DNA from: Lysinibacillus capsici
Lineage (GTDB): Bacteria > Bacillota > Bacilli > Bacillales_A > Planococcaceae
Assembly (NCBI RefSeq): GCF_003367505.1
Contig: NZ_PXXX01000014.1
Span: forward strand, 29,695 to 93,694
Direction: 5' to 3'
DNA length: 64,000 bases
Below are positions 54,415-63,038 of the stretch, piece by piece. Made by a program: the position numbers and the translations under genes. Below the pieces are notes generated by a model, which did not search any database, had not been told where the DNA came from, and saw only the letters and a list, made by a program, of their open reading frames with translations. Every line of letters starts with the position of its first letter. Positions within the stretch are counted from its first letter, which is position 1.

Positions 54415-55323
54415 ATGGAATTAAGAGATTTAAAAGCCTTTATGGCTGTTGTTGAGCATAGGAGTTTTACAAAGGCTGCACATGATTCCTTTGTATCTCA
54501 GCCTTCATTAAGCAAAAGTATCAAAAAATTAGAAGAATCATTACAAGTTGAATTGTTGAACAGATCAACGCGTAATGTAGAACTTACTGATGCAGGTAGT
54601 ATTGTTTATCATCAAGGACAAAAAATAATGCAGGCTGTCCAAGAACTACATATTTTGCTAGACGATTTATTAAATATTAAGACAGGTGCTATCAAATTAG
54701 GGATTCCACCTTTAATTGGAACTTTATTTTTCCCTGAAATCGCTAGGAGATTTCATCAGCTATATCCTGAAGTGCATTTAGCGCTTATCGAACGTGGTGC
54801 AAAAATGGTAGAAATGCTAGTTGAAAATGGTGATGTTGATATGGGCATCGTTGTATTACCAGTAGATGAAAGGAAGTTTGCTGTTCAATCCTTTATAGAA
54901 GACCAGTTTTATGTCTTTATGAATGAATCTCACCCCTATGCACACCAGGAATCCATAGCTTTACAAGATTTAGAAAATGAAACGTTCATTATTTTTGCAG
55001 AGGAGTTCACGCTTCACGACTATATAATTAAATCATGTGAAAGTGTTGGTTTTACACCTACAATCGGCTATAAAAGTTCACAGTGGGACTTGATTGTAGA
55101 GTTAGTATCCTCCAATTTAGGGGTTACATTGTTACCCCACTCCATTGCAGCTAAGCAAACAAATACCAATGTGAAAATAATTCCATTAGATAATTTTGAA
55201 ATGCCGTGGCGTTTAGGGATTATTACGAAGAAAAATGCCTATCAATCTTATGCATTAAAACAGTTACTTGAAATGATAGGTAGGAATGGTGAAAATAGAT
55301 TTATTCGATATAGGAATAAGTAG
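54415..55323 (+). CDS. LysR-family regulator
   Basis: 302-residue LysR-type activator. The winged HTH is at the N-terminus (LKAFMAVVEHRSFTKAAHDSF, SQPSLSKSIKKLEESL), followed by a periplasmic-binding-like effector domain. ATG 54415 has GGAGAAG seven bases upstream; the in-frame ATG 54400 lacks one. Directly upstream of the scoAB genes on the same strand with 83 bases between, so it may control ketoacid or short-chain acyl metabolism. Inducer unknown. Confidence 0.88.
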   Translation: MELRDLKAFMAVVEHRSFTKAAHDSFVSQPSLSKSIKKLEESLQVELLNRSTRNVELTDAGSIVYHQGQKIMQAVQELHILLDDLLNIKTGAIKLGIPPLIGTLFFPEIARRFHQLYPEVHLALIERGAKMVEMLVENGDVDMGIVVLPVDERKFAVQSFIEDQFYVFMNESHPYAHQESIALQDLENETFIIFAEEFTLHDYIIKSCESVGFTPTIGYKSSQWDLIVELVSSNLGVTLLPHSIAAKQTNTNVKIIPLDNFEMPWRLGIITKKNAYQSYALKQLLEMIGRNGENRFIRYRNK

Positions 55324-55406
55324 TATTCTAATTAATTCCTTTACTTGTAAAATAGCAATGATGTAGAATTTTCCTTAATAAACGAGCAATTTAGGGAGGT
55401 TTCGAG

Positions 55407-56114
55407 ATGGGGAATGGCAAGGTATGGAGTTCTTTTGAAGAGGCGATTGCGGATATTAAGGATGGAGATACATTAGCTGTAGGTGGCTTCGGGCTATGTG
55501 GTATACCCGAAAAATCAATCGCAGCATTAGTGCAGCAGGGAACTAAGGATTTAACCGTTGTCAGTAACAACTGTGGTGTAGATGACTGGGGATTGGGTCT
55601 ACTATTAGCAAACAAGCAAATAAAAAAAATGGTTGCTTCTTATGTAGGAGAAAATAAGATTTTTGAACAACAATTTTTAAGTGGTGAGCTAGAAGTAGAG
55701 TTGACACCTCAAGGAACTCTTGCAGAACGTTTGCGTGCAGGTGGAGCGGGAATTCCTGGTTTTTACACAGCTACAGGGGTTGGCACACCAATTGCTGAAG
55801 GAAAAGAAGTGAAGGTTTTTGATGGCAAAGAATATATTTTGGAAGAAGGTATTGTTGCTGACTTTGCGCTGGTCAAAGCATGGAAAGCCGATAAGCTAGG
55901 GAATTTAGTTTACAGAAAAACATCACGCAATTTTAATCCATTAGCTGCTATGTCTGGGAAAATTACAATAGCTGAAGTGGAGGAAATTGTAGAAGTAGGC
56001 GAGCTAGATCCTGATCATATTCATACACCAGGGGTTTTTGTACAACGTGTATTGTTAGGTGAAAATTACGAGAAGCGTATTGAGCGTTTAACGGTGAAGA
56101 AGGGGGAAGCATGA
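55407..56114 (+). CDS. scoA: 3-oxoacid CoA-transferase subunit A
   Basis: Alpha subunit of a succinyl-CoA:3-ketoacid (acetoacetate) CoA-transferase, cytosolic, moving CoA between succinate and acetoacetate or a related acid. [15 protein letters not shown] near residue 26, [17 protein letters not shown] near residue 52, and the [23 protein letters not shown] segment near residue 112-134 are family hallmarks. ATG with GGGAGG. The subunit B gene overlaps by four bases, so the two are coupled. Confidence 0.93.
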   Translation: MGNGKVWSSFEEAIADIKDGDTLAVGGFGLCGIPEKSIAALVQQGTKDLTVVSNNCGVDDWGLGLLLANKQIKKMVASYVGENKIFEQQFLSGELEVELTPQGTLAERLRAGGAGIPGFYTATGVGTPIAEGKEVKVFDGKEYILEEGIVADFALVKAWKADKLGNLVYRKTSRNFNPLAAMSGKITIAEVEEIVEVGELDPDHIHTPGVFVQRVLLGENYEKRIERLTVKKGEA

Positions 56115-56752
56115 TGGATACAAGACAAAAAATTGTTAACCGAGCAGTAAAAGAAATAGCCAACGGTATGAATGTCAATTTAGGCATAGGTATTCCAACA
56201 CTTGTGGCGAATGCGATCCCAACCGATTATGACGTACTCTTACAATCCGAAAACGGACTTCTCGGTATTGGTCCTTATCCAGTAGAAGATGCAGTAGATC
56301 CTGATTTAATCAATGCAGGTAAAGAAACAGTTACGGCAGTTCCAGGGGCATCCTTCTTTGACAGTGCAGAATCATTTGCAATGATTCGAGGTGGACATAT
56401 TGACCTTGCCATCTTAGGAGGTATGGAGGTATCTGAAACAGGAGACCTTGCTAACTGGATGATTCCGGGGAAAATGGTGAAGGGCATGGGTGGCGCAATG
56501 GACCTTGTCGTCGGTGCAAAGAGAGTGATTGTCGTCATGGAGCATGTGAATAAAAATGGTGAATCTAAAATAAAAAAACAATGTGAACTGCCACTAACGG
56601 GTAAAGGTGTCGTACATCGATTAATTACAGATTTGGCTGTATTTGATTTTACGAAAGAGGGCATGCAACTGATAGAATTAGCAGATGGTGTTTCTTTAGA
56701 GGAAGTAAAAGAGAAAACAGCTGCTTCTTTTAGCGTTGCTCTTATCCAATAA
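56111..56752 (+). CDS. scoB: 3-oxoacid CoA-transferase subunit B
   Basis: Beta subunit, carrying the catalytic glutamate in [15 protein letters not shown] (near residue 51). [21 protein letters not shown] near residue 17 and [30 protein letters not shown] near residue 117 are typical; each is given here only as a marker. Two adjacent ATG codons open it behind AAGGGGG. It is cotranscribed with scoA and with a VOC-family gene 70 bases further on. Confidence 0.93.
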   Translation: MMDTRQKIVNRAVKEIANGMNVNLGIGIPTLVANAIPTDYDVLLQSENGLLGIGPYPVEDAVDPDLINAGKETVTAVPGASFFDSAESFAMIRGGHIDLAILGGMEVSETGDLANWMIPGKMVKGMGGAMDLVVGAKRVIVVMEHVNKNGESKIKKQCELPLTGKGVVHRLITDLAVFDFTKEGMQLIELADGVSLEEVKEKTAASFSVALIQ

Positions 56753-56822
56753 CTTCAGACTTAGGACTGTTTCCAGCGTTATGGTCTCATTTTACAATAG
56801 TCTAAAAGGGGATTTCATAACA

Positions 56823-57236
56823 ATGGAACAGCAATGGACAAATGAATTAGCAGTCGCACAGGTGCGTGTGGCAAGACCAACCGATCAGCTAAAGGAAGTA
56901 GAACGATTTTACTGTGAAGGTGTCGGATTAAAGAAAATTGGTTCGTTTACAGAACATCGTGGCTATAATGGTTTAATGATTGGTCTTCCAGATGCAGGTT
57001 ATCACTTAGAATTTACTGAGCATAGTGACGGTAGCCCTTGTCCAGCACCAAGTAAGGACAATCTTCTCGTACTTTATATCCCAAACAGAGATACCATTCG
57101 TCATATTGCCGAACGTCTTGCGCTCATGGGATATCCCGAAGTTGAGCCTGAAAATCCATATTGGGCTGAGAAAGGGGTAACCATTGAAGACCCTGATGGC
57201 TGGCGTCTAGTATTCATGAATACGGAAGGCATTTAA
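56823..57236 (+). CDS. VOC-family (glyoxalase/dioxygenase-like) protein
   Basis: 138-residue protein with one vicinal-oxygen-chelate fold: VAQVRVARPTDQLKEVERFY at the start and VTIEDPDGWRLVFMN at the end, including two candidate metal ligands (a central His/Glu pair HLEFTEHSDG and the final region). An open frame extends to 56736, but ATG 56823 with AAAGGGGA is the real start. Placed after scoAB, it may act on a CoA-ester or ketoacid metabolite; that is inference from position. Confidence 0.8.
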   Translation: MEQQWTNELAVAQVRVARPTDQLKEVERFYCEGVGLKKIGSFTEHRGYNGLMIGLPDAGYHLEFTEHSDGSPCPAPSKDNLLVLYIPNRDTIRHIAERLALMGYPEVEPENPYWAEKGVTIEDPDGWRLVFMNTEGI

Positions 57237-57332
57237 ATAGAAAATTTTAAGCACGAGCACGTATGTAGTCTCGTGTTTTTTTGTAACCTAAAATACCCCT
57301 TGTAGTATATAATCTGTTTAGGGGGTTACTAA

Positions 57333-57677
57333 ATGCAACGAATAACGACATTAAACAAATGGTGCGATGTTTTAGAGCAATCGAAGTTCAAACCTTGTAT
57401 TGTGTTAAAAATTAGCATGACATGTATAAGTAGTATTTCAGCATTAAAGGAATATAAAGAATTACAAACGGAATTGCCTAAATATCTTGTCATTGTACAA
57501 ATGGATCGGGTAATTTCAAATGCTATTGCCTGTGATCTTCAAGTGAAGCACGAATCTCCTCAACTAATAATCCTGCAGGGTGGGAAAGGAATTTGGCAAG
57601 CAACTCACTACAAAATAAAGCACTCTCTTTTGGAAAACGCTATAGAACAATATGTAAAAAAAGATACTCCACAATAG
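57333..57677 (+). CDS. ytxJ: Monothiol bacilliredoxin YtxJ/BrxC-like
   Basis: 114-residue thioredoxin-fold protein of the YtxJ (DUF2847) family, which removes bacillithiol from oxidised proteins in Bacillales. ISMTCISSISALKEYKE holds the single active cysteine; the family usually has TCPIS, so the proline is replaced by isoleucine. ISNAIACDLQVKHESPQLIIL near residue 60 is the conserved cis-proline region. It has no second cysteine in a CxxC. ATG with GGGGG. It ends inside a terminator shared with the lipoprotein gene. Confidence 0.85.
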   Translation: MQRITTLNKWCDVLEQSKFKPCIVLKISMTCISSISALKEYKELQTELPKYLVIVQMDRVISNAIACDLQVKHESPQLIILQGGKGIWQATHYKIKHSLLENAIEQYVKKDTPQ

Positions 57678-57693
57678 GTTGTGGGGTATCTTT
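57660..57693 (+). terminator. Terminator between ytxJ and the lipoprotein gene
   Basis: A stem of AAGATACTCCACAA with TTGTGGGGTATCTTT spans the ytxJ stop codon. It works for both convergent genes. Confidence 0.8.
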
Positions 57694-57699
57694 ATGTGA

Positions 57700-58164
57700 T
57701 TAATCTTCTAAAGCCTCATCTTCATGATAATTTGTAGCGCTAGACTCGATATCGACCTGTAGATAATTGGCCCAGTCTATTTTGTGAAAATCCTCTTCAC
57801 TAAAATAAATATTCAAAACCTCGGTCATTGTTTTGTCCCCATCAGGTTCAGTGAGAGGAGCATACCAAGTAATAGCAGGTGTCTTCACATTTTTTAATTT
57901 GGACAAATCAGCGAAAATTTTAGTAGAATCCTTTAGCATCTGGCTTTTCGATCCTTCTGTTACATCTGTATCTTGAATGGAAATTGTGACAACACCGTCT
58001 TTTGATTCATCCACAGAGAATTCGTTTTTCACAATCGCGCCTACAATATCTTCAACATTCGTATTTTGATCGACTGCCACTTCCTTTGGTTCAGCGCTCT
58101 TTCCACAAGCTACTAACAGTAGTGAAGTAAAAACCAATAGATAAATTATTTTCTTCAATGTCAT
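57700..58164 (-). CDS. Hypothetical lipoprotein
   Basis: 154-residue lipoprotein: MTLKKIIYLLVFTSLLLVAC is a signal with lipobox LVAC, and the mature chain begins at that cysteine. The mature part is acidic, soluble and of unknown fold, with alternating beta-like segments (DGVVTISIQDTDVTEG; TPAITWYAPL). The frame opens earlier at 58194, but ATG 58164 follows GGGAGG and gives the normal signal. I do not know its role. Confidence 0.75.
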   Translation of the reverse strand: MTLKKIIYLLVFTSLLLVACGKSAEPKEVAVDQNTNVEDIVGAIVKNEFSVDESKDGVVTISIQDTDVTEGSKSQMLKDSTKIFADLSKLKNVKTPAITWYAPLTEPDGDKTMTEVLNIYFSEEDFHKIDWANYLQVDIESSATNYHEDEALED

Positions 58165-58264
58165 AACCTCCCTTGTTACTCCATCTATGTGCAAAATGGG
58201 AGGGAATTATACAAAATACAAGAAGGTTGTCCTTACTTTTTATGAATGGTTAGGAAGTGATTGA

Positions 58265-58558
58265 ATAAGGAGAAGAGGAGAAGTAGATGTTAGTAAACAT
58301 ATAAATGCTGGTAATCGGTTCAAAGATTATGGTGATATGGACAAACTTGTAAAGTATATTGTAGAAGATATACGTAGATCAGATCAAGATAATGTGGTAA
58401 AAGATGGTTGGGACTCGATCAAAACGTATTACGAAAAAGGAGATAAAAAATTAGAAATCCGTTTCTTTATAGAGGATGGAAAATTATTAAGTTTCAATGC
58501 TTTTCCTGATCATTCAAGTAAAGACGCAGGTAATGTGATTTGGTTAATTCCACAATAA
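58265..58558 (+). pseudogene. Possible orphan polymorphic-toxin C-terminal fragment
   Basis: The frame is open from 58265 and reads SKHINAGNRFKDYGDMDK before the only usable start (ATG 58337, no clear ribosome site). It continues to 58558 with EIRFFIEDGKLLSFNAFPD. The lack of a start before the conserved-looking region suggests the C-terminal domain of a larger protein, such as a secreted toxin, detached from its carrier. A small acidic gene follows 23 bases later, as an immunity gene would. Family not recognised; the toxin idea is inference. Confidence 0.4.
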
Positions 58559-58581
58559 TAATCTAAATAAGAGGAGTTATT

Positions 58582-59019
58582 ATGGAAGAAATAAAGATAA
58601 ATGATTATGTTGTAAAAGTAGATAAAGAGAAAACTTTAGAATTATACATAACACTTCCGAAGGTTTCTGAAAAAGCTCATTGTGGTTGTGAAGATTGTCA
58701 ACTTTACGCGAAACAAATTCAGCTCACTAGTCCAGAAATTTTGAATTTCTTTAAACAATTTGGAGTAGATCCTACAAAAGAAGCCGAAGTTTGGAGAGCA
58801 ATCCCCAATAAGGATGGATATGATACTTATAGTGCAGATTATCATTTTATAGGTTTTATAGAGGGTACAGATGATATAGATTGGATTCATATAGGAGAAG
58901 CATCTTTTGGACTTGCCAATCATGATGGAGATTTGCCAAGTCCCATGATTCCAAGTACTTTCTCAAAACCAATAGTAGAATTAGCTGTAAGGATAACAAT
59001 GCCTAATTTGGAGATTTAA
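58582..59019 (+). CDS. Acidic small protein, candidate immunity protein
   Basis: 145 residues, acidic, no signal peptide. A cysteine cluster CGCEDCQLYAKQI near residue 35 could bind metal. DWIHIGEASFGLANHDGD near residue 105 and a beta-rich end follow. ATG with GAGGAG upstream. It lies directly after a fragment that looks like a detached toxin domain, the order expected for toxin then immunity gene. I cannot name its family. A terminator follows. Confidence 0.6.
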   Translation: MEEIKINDYVVKVDKEKTLELYITLPKVSEKAHCGCEDCQLYAKQIQLTSPEILNFFKQFGVDPTKEAEVWRAIPNKDGYDTYSADYHFIGFIEGTDDIDWIHIGEASFGLANHDGDLPSPMIPSTFSKPIVELAVRITMPNLEI

Positions 59020-59052
59020 TGTGAAAAAATTTTGTTTATAAATTAAACCATG

Positions 59053-59093
59053 AAAGCCCAGGTACTCAATTAAGTTTGAGCCTGGGCTTTTTT
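59053..59093 (+). terminator. Terminator between the acidic gene and the CuAO-like gene
   Basis: AAAGCCCAGG (59053-59062) pairs with CCTGGGCTTT (59081-59090), extended by CTCAA/TTGAG, with a T run. It serves both convergent genes. Confidence 0.9.
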
Positions 59094-59100
59094 GCGTTTA

Positions 59101-59706
59101 TTATTTTTGAATCTTTACATCATTAAAACGATAGGATTCCCAACCTGCATTTAATACAACGTTAATTTTATCTGTAGATACTGGTTTGAAAAATATCACT
59201 GAACTCTCTGTTACTCCAGGTTCAATGTAACTCGCTGCTTTTGCTACGTCCTTATCATAGTATCTGGCAAAGTTAAAATCAAAGTCATATTCATATTGTT
59301 TTCCGTTAGCGATAATCTTAGAGAGACTATCCCCAGTCATAGCTTCTTTTTTTGAGTTATTTATATATGTTACAAAAACTTTAAGTGAATCTGAATCTTG
59401 GGTAATTTTATCAACTTTAACTGTAATATTACCAATTGTTTGTGTTAATCCATTCTGAGTGTTAGTTGTTCCAGTGGCATTAGATGTAACAGCATACGTT
59501 TTAGTTTTGTTATCGTAAGTCACTTTTCCCCCAAAAAGGTCTGTAACAGCATTTAAAGGTACATATGCTTGATTATTAATTACCTGCACATCGATAGATT
59601 GTTTTTTGCCATCAAAAGTAAAATTGTATTTAGTTGCAGCGTAAGCACCCATACTAAAAGTTAAAAGTAAAATTAATACACTAAATAATACAGTTGTTTT
59701 TTTCAA
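59101..59706 (-). CDS. Secreted protein with copper amine oxidase N-terminal-like domain
   Basis: 201-residue exported protein. A signal peptide ends near residue 23 (MGAYAA). Residues 28-80 form a stalk-like domain (VINNQAYVPLNAVTDLFGGKVTYD) found in copper amine oxidases and many Firmicute surface proteins. The rest resembles DUF4352-type Ig-like domains (VKVDKITQDSDSLKVFVTYINNS) that bind or present ligands. TTG start at 59706 with AAGGGGG. Probably a wall-associated accessory protein; ligand unknown. Confidence 0.8.
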   Translation of the reverse strand: MKKTTVLFSVLILLLTFSMGAYAATKYNFTFDGKKQSIDVQVINNQAYVPLNAVTDLFGGKVTYDNKTKTYAVTSNATGTTNTQNGLTQTIGNITVKVDKITQDSDSLKVFVTYINNSKKEAMTGDSLSKIIANGKQYEYDFDFNFARYYDKDVAKAASYIEPGVTESSVIFFKPVSTDKINVVLNAGWESYRFNDVKIQK

Positions 59707-59796
59707 ATTAAATTCCCCCTTTTTTAACTATAATAGGAAATTTAATGAGATTTGTACATAATAAAAAACAGACAACCAATATTAGTTACCTGTAAC

Positions 59797-59895
59797 TTAA
59801 AACTTGCGTCCATCCTCTAAAACGAAATGAGCCTCATATTTTGCATCTAAAGCGTTTGCAATCTCCTCTAATTCATTTTCACTAAAATTAGCAAC
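59797..59895 (-). pseudogene. Truncated 3' end of an XRE-type regulator
   Basis: A minus-strand fragment reads ANFSENELEEIANALDAKYE, then AHFVLEDGRKF and a stop. It looks like the end of a phage-type XRE protein. Upstream the frame meets a stop where it joins the opposite-strand HTH gene, near 59895. This junction is probably an old recombination scar. Confidence 0.5.
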
Positions 59896-59896
59896 T

Positions 59897-60695
59897 TATA
59901 AAACATTTGAATCAGTAGCAGACATGGACACAGCAGTTGAGGAACACATTGCGGCTCATTATTATGATTTAACAGAATCAGAACGTGCCATCGTTTTCAA
60001 ACTTGCTTCTCATAGCTTTGAACATCCAGGGGCTTGTCATTTGAAAGCTGCCACAATTGCAGCAGCATTGGAGATCAGCACAAAGACAGTTTATCGGGCT
60101 ATTTCAAAACTGGAATCGTTAGGGATCGTTAAGAAAGAAACCACTGTAAAAAGCAAAGGTGGACAAGGAGCAGCATCTACATTATTTGCCTTACAATGTC
60201 CCAACGTGGAAATGCTGAAAAGCCTTGTGAGAGTAAGGTTGAAGCGCAACAATCTGAAAACCAATCATCTAAATCTTTTAAGTTCTAAACAAGCAAATAA
60301 TATTATGAGTCTTGGTAAATGAATTAGCTTTGCAAGCTGAAAAGAAAAAGGCATACATGAACGAGTACCAAGTAATGCTACACGATTTCATGCACTCGAT
60401 GCCTATACAAGATGAATTAAAAGATCAACTTCACAAATGTATCTTGGCTACAAAAATGAACGATATACGTGATTTTGTGAACGGTGTCATTAACTATCAC
60501 TAGTACATTAAGAGCTGTATTTGTAAGGGCGTTTAACAAGGCTGTAGAACGTTCTAGTATGAAGGTGACTAATTCATCATCTATAGAAGAAACAGCAGAT
60601 AGAGAGCGTCCAGTACTTTTTATAATTGGCTGAATAAGCGTGATAGTCGAACAGAAATATGTAGTAGACCAAACTTAGAAAACTGGCTGGAATGA
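59897..60695 (+). pseudogene. Decayed phage/ICE-type HTH (replication-initiator-like) gene
   Basis: A frame starting within ATYKTFESVADMDTAVEEH (ATG 59924, no ribosome site) encodes a winged HTH with LEISTKTVYRAISKLESLGIV. It runs to 60322. A +1 shift near 60311 continues it (VNELALQAEKKKAYMNEY...FMHSMP). A further stop follows at 60501-60503, and another shift near 60620 ends in FYNWLNKRDSRTEIC and LENWLE with a stop at 60693. Together these look like one phage or ICE replication or regulatory protein that lost its start and gained at least two frameshifts. Confidence 0.6.
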
Positions 60696-60713
60696 TGAAA
60701 GGGGAAATAAAAT

Positions 60714-60880
60714 ATGACTCATTTTGAATATATGGAACTGCAGGGGCAATTAACAATTTTTGATTTGGAAGATCAATATGAGGAAATGAAATTTAAGAAG
60801 GAATCCAAAATGTTAATAAGCCTGTTGATAAAAAAATGTATATTGAGCCTCGCATGAGAGTGTATATTGTGCGGAGATAA
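60714..60880 (+). pseudogene. Frameshifted small element gene
   Basis: ATG 60714 behind AAAGGGG encodes THFEYMELQGQLTIFDLEDQ and stays open to a stop at 60855. A one-base shift near 60810 gives a much better ending, VNKPVDKKMYIEPRMRVYIV with a stop at 60878. This is probably a small element gene of about 55 residues inactivated by a frameshift. Family unknown. Confidence 0.5.
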
Positions 60881-60919
60881 ACAAGCGTTTAATTTTAATT
60901 ACCAATAATTATAATGAGG

Positions 60920-60941
60920 TTTAACCCCAATTTAACCCCAT
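60920..60941 (+). repeat. 11-bp direct repeat pair, integrase arm-site-like (copy A)
   Basis: TTTAACCCCAA (60920-60930) and TTTAACCCCAT (60931-60941) stand in tandem. They match the repeats beside the integrase stop codon except for a C in place of A or G. Such repeats often bind the arm domain of tyrosine integrases. Confidence 0.5.
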
Positions 60942-60956
60942 TGGCTATTTTGGGAT

Positions 60957-60992
60957 GAAAAAAGCACCTTAACCAATTTGGCTAAGATGCTG
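60957..60992 (-). terminator. Terminator-like hairpin between the repeat arrays
   Basis: On the minus strand AGCATCTTAGCC pairs with GGTTAAGGTGCT and six T follow. It could stop transcripts from the integrase. The rest of 60993-61189 is AT-rich, with one imperfect inverted repeat near 61060-61092 and no gene. Confidence 0.65.
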
Positions 60993-61189
60993 TAGAAACC
61001 TTGATATAACACTATTTAAGTAAAAGCCGCGTATGCCGTAGTTATTATAGAAAGTTTTAAACCACCACTCCTCAAATGAGTTGTTGGAGGTAATTTATTT
61101 ATAAATAATCACAATAAATACTGTTATTCAAAGGTTTTTCAATTGTTTTTATCGTGTTCTATCATTAATTACAATTGTTTGTTGTCAAT

Positions 61190-61223
61190 TTTAACACCAG
61201 TTTAGCACCAATTTAACACCAAA
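61190..61223 (+). repeat. 11-bp direct repeats beside the integrase (copy B)
   Basis: TTTAACACCAG (61190-61200), TTTAGCACCAA (61201-61211) and TTTAACACCAA (61212-61222) lie in tandem between the integrase stop and the presumed element end. They are good candidates for integrase arm-type sites. Confidence 0.6.
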
Positions 61224-61234
61224 CTAGTTAGATT

Positions 61235-62434
61235 TTAAGATTGTCTTTTCACTCTAAAAAAGTCATTCAGTTTATCAGCTGCAGCTCGATCAGCAGACTT
61301 AAAAGCATGTCCGTAAGTATTCATAGTTACGGATATATCAGAATGTCCTAAACGTTCACTAATAATTTTAGCGTGTACTCCTTGTGCAATTAACAATGAT
61401 GCAGAAGTATGGCGTAAATCGTGAAGCCGAATATACTTGAATTTGCGATCATTAATAAACTTATGCCAATGCTTAGATGGACTTGTTGGGTATAGGTGTG
61501 TTCCATCAAATGAATGGAATAACCATTCTCTATCTTGTTCAATCCATTTGTCACCTTTTTTTAATTTCTCTTTTGCCCAATGTATACGATATGCTTTTAA
61601 TTCTTCCATAACAGACTCAGGCAATGATACATATCGTTTTGATTTTTTTGTTTTCGTTGACTTTATATGTGGGCCTTGTTTAGTTAAAACAATTGACTGA
61701 TGAATGTATATTTGTTGATTAGCAAAGTCTACATCTTTCCATTCTAATCCTAATAGCTCGCCTTTTCGCAATCCAGCTGCTAATGCTAAAGTAAACATTA
61801 TTCGCCATAACTCAGGTTCACTTTGTAGCATACGCATTAATGTTTCTATTTCTTCCTCTTCATAAATTTGCATATCTTTGCCTATATCGTCAGTATCACT
61901 AGGGCGTGGCTTTTCAATTCCATCCATTGGATTAGTGGAAATTACCCCCCATTTTACAGCATATTTAAAAATACTTTTTAGTGTTCTATAAACATCTTGT
62001 TTACTGTGATAAGTGATTGGTTCGTCTTTACCATCGTAACGTTTCATATCACGTATAACACTCATTAAATGGAATTGATTGATTTGGTCCATTCGCATAT
62101 GACCAATAACTGGGATAATGTGCAATTCTAATTTACGTTGGTGGTTACCATAGGTGGTTAATGCTAATGTCGATGCAAAGTCTTTTTCCCATTGAGTTGT
62201 AAAATCTTTAAAAAGTATTTTTTCTACTTTAACATAATTCCCTGATAAGACTTCATTTTTAAACTTTAGATACTCACTATCCAAAAATTCCTTTAATTGC
62301 TTAGGTGTCAATTTTTCTTCTATAGATATTGTCTTTGTTTCGCGTGGGTATTTTCCATTTGCATCTTTAGGTAAATACACTGTGAAACGATATGAATTGT
62401 CTCCACGCTTTACGATATTCGCCAATATACTCAC
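61235..62434 (-). CDS. Tyrosine site-specific integrase
   Basis: 399-residue phage/ICE integrase. It has an N-terminal AP2-like arm-binding part (DSYRFTVYLPKDANGKYPR), a SAM-like core-binding domain (residues about 65-165) and a catalytic domain. The catalytic set is R in AAGLRKGELLGLEW, H-x-x-R in IRLHDLRHTSASLL, H in ERLGHSDIS, and Y in VTMNTYGHAF. The stop lies just after tandem 11-bp repeats, typical of an att end. It therefore marks the left end of an integrated element that runs to the right. Confidence 0.93.
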   Translation of the reverse strand: MSILANIVKRGDNSYRFTVYLPKDANGKYPRETKTISIEEKLTPKQLKEFLDSEYLKFKNEVLSGNYVKVEKILFKDFTTQWEKDFASTLALTTYGNHQRKLELHIIPVIGHMRMDQINQFHLMSVIRDMKRYDGKDEPITYHSKQDVYRTLKSIFKYAVKWGVISTNPMDGIEKPRPSDTDDIGKDMQIYEEEEIETLMRMLQSEPELWRIMFTLALAAGLRKGELLGLEWKDVDFANQQIYIHQSIVLTKQGPHIKSTKTKKSKRYVSLPESVMEELKAYRIHWAKEKLKKGDKWIEQDREWLFHSFDGTHLYPTSPSKHWHKFINDRKFKYIRLHDLRHTSASLLIAQGVHAKIISERLGHSDISVTMNTYGHAFKSADRAAADKLNDFFRVKRQS

Positions 62435-62635
62435 TCCTAAATTTTATTAAAATTGGTAGAACACTTGTTCTTATTTTATGTTATAATAGGAACAATAAAC
62501 AAATAATTATTTTTAAAAATTATATATTTTTGCCTTGTTTCAAAATAAATATGCTTTTAGTAAAAGAAATTTGGTATAGTTTTAGTAAGTCAATTGACTT
62601 ATTTATGGTCAGATAGAGTAGAAAACATTCTACTC

Positions 62636-62854
62636 TTATACGCCTTCTTCGGTCCATTCATACAGATCGTCTATTGTGCAATTTAGAACCTCTGCTATAT
62701 TTTTTGCTACTTTTAATGACATTACTCTATTATTTTGAATATAGTGCTGAATTTGCTGAGGCGTTATACTTAATTTTTCAGCTAGTTCTACCTGGGTCAT
62801 GTCATTTAACTTAAGCAATTCCCGAAGTCGGCATCTACTGACCTGATAAGCCAA
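62636..62854 (-). CDS. Small XRE-family (Cro/CI) HTH protein
   Basis: 72-residue DNA-binding protein, almost only an HTH: LKLNDMTQVELAEKLSITPQQIQHYI with the recognition helix TPQQIQHYI, and the YEW end typical of phage XRE proteins. TTG 62854 behind GAGGGTG. It lies between the integrase and the CI-like repressor on the same strand. It may help control the integrase or act as a second repressor. Confidence 0.82.
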   Translation of the reverse strand: MAYQVSRCRLRELLKLNDMTQVELAEKLSITPQQIQHYIQNNRVMSLKVAKNIAEVLNCTIDDLYEWTEEGV

Positions 62855-62903
62855 TTGACACCCTCATTTCTTACATATTTTAACAGAAAAGGTGGAGCGC
62901 GGT

Positions 62904-63038
62904 ATGAACAAGAATGAAATTAAATTGCTAATTGAATTTATAAAATTAAAGAATAAAGCAATTGAAAAGGGGGAGAATTCTGGTAATTTACTGTTGCTTT
63001 TTGAAAAGCTCAACCGCGATCTCAATATTCCCCAGTAA
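62904..63038 (+). CDS. Possible 44-residue helical protein
   Basis: A plus-strand frame with ATG 62904 and GGTGGAG seven bases upstream encodes MNKNEIKLLIEFIKLKNKAI, then GENSGNLLLLFEKLN and a stop at 63036. It is opposite in direction to both neighbouring HTH genes and its 3' end overlaps the CI-like gene by about 50 bases. The ribosome site and charged helical composition are gene-like, but it could be chance. Confidence 0.35.
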   Translation: MNKNEIKLLIEFIKLKNKAIEKGENSGNLLLLFEKLNRDLNIPQ

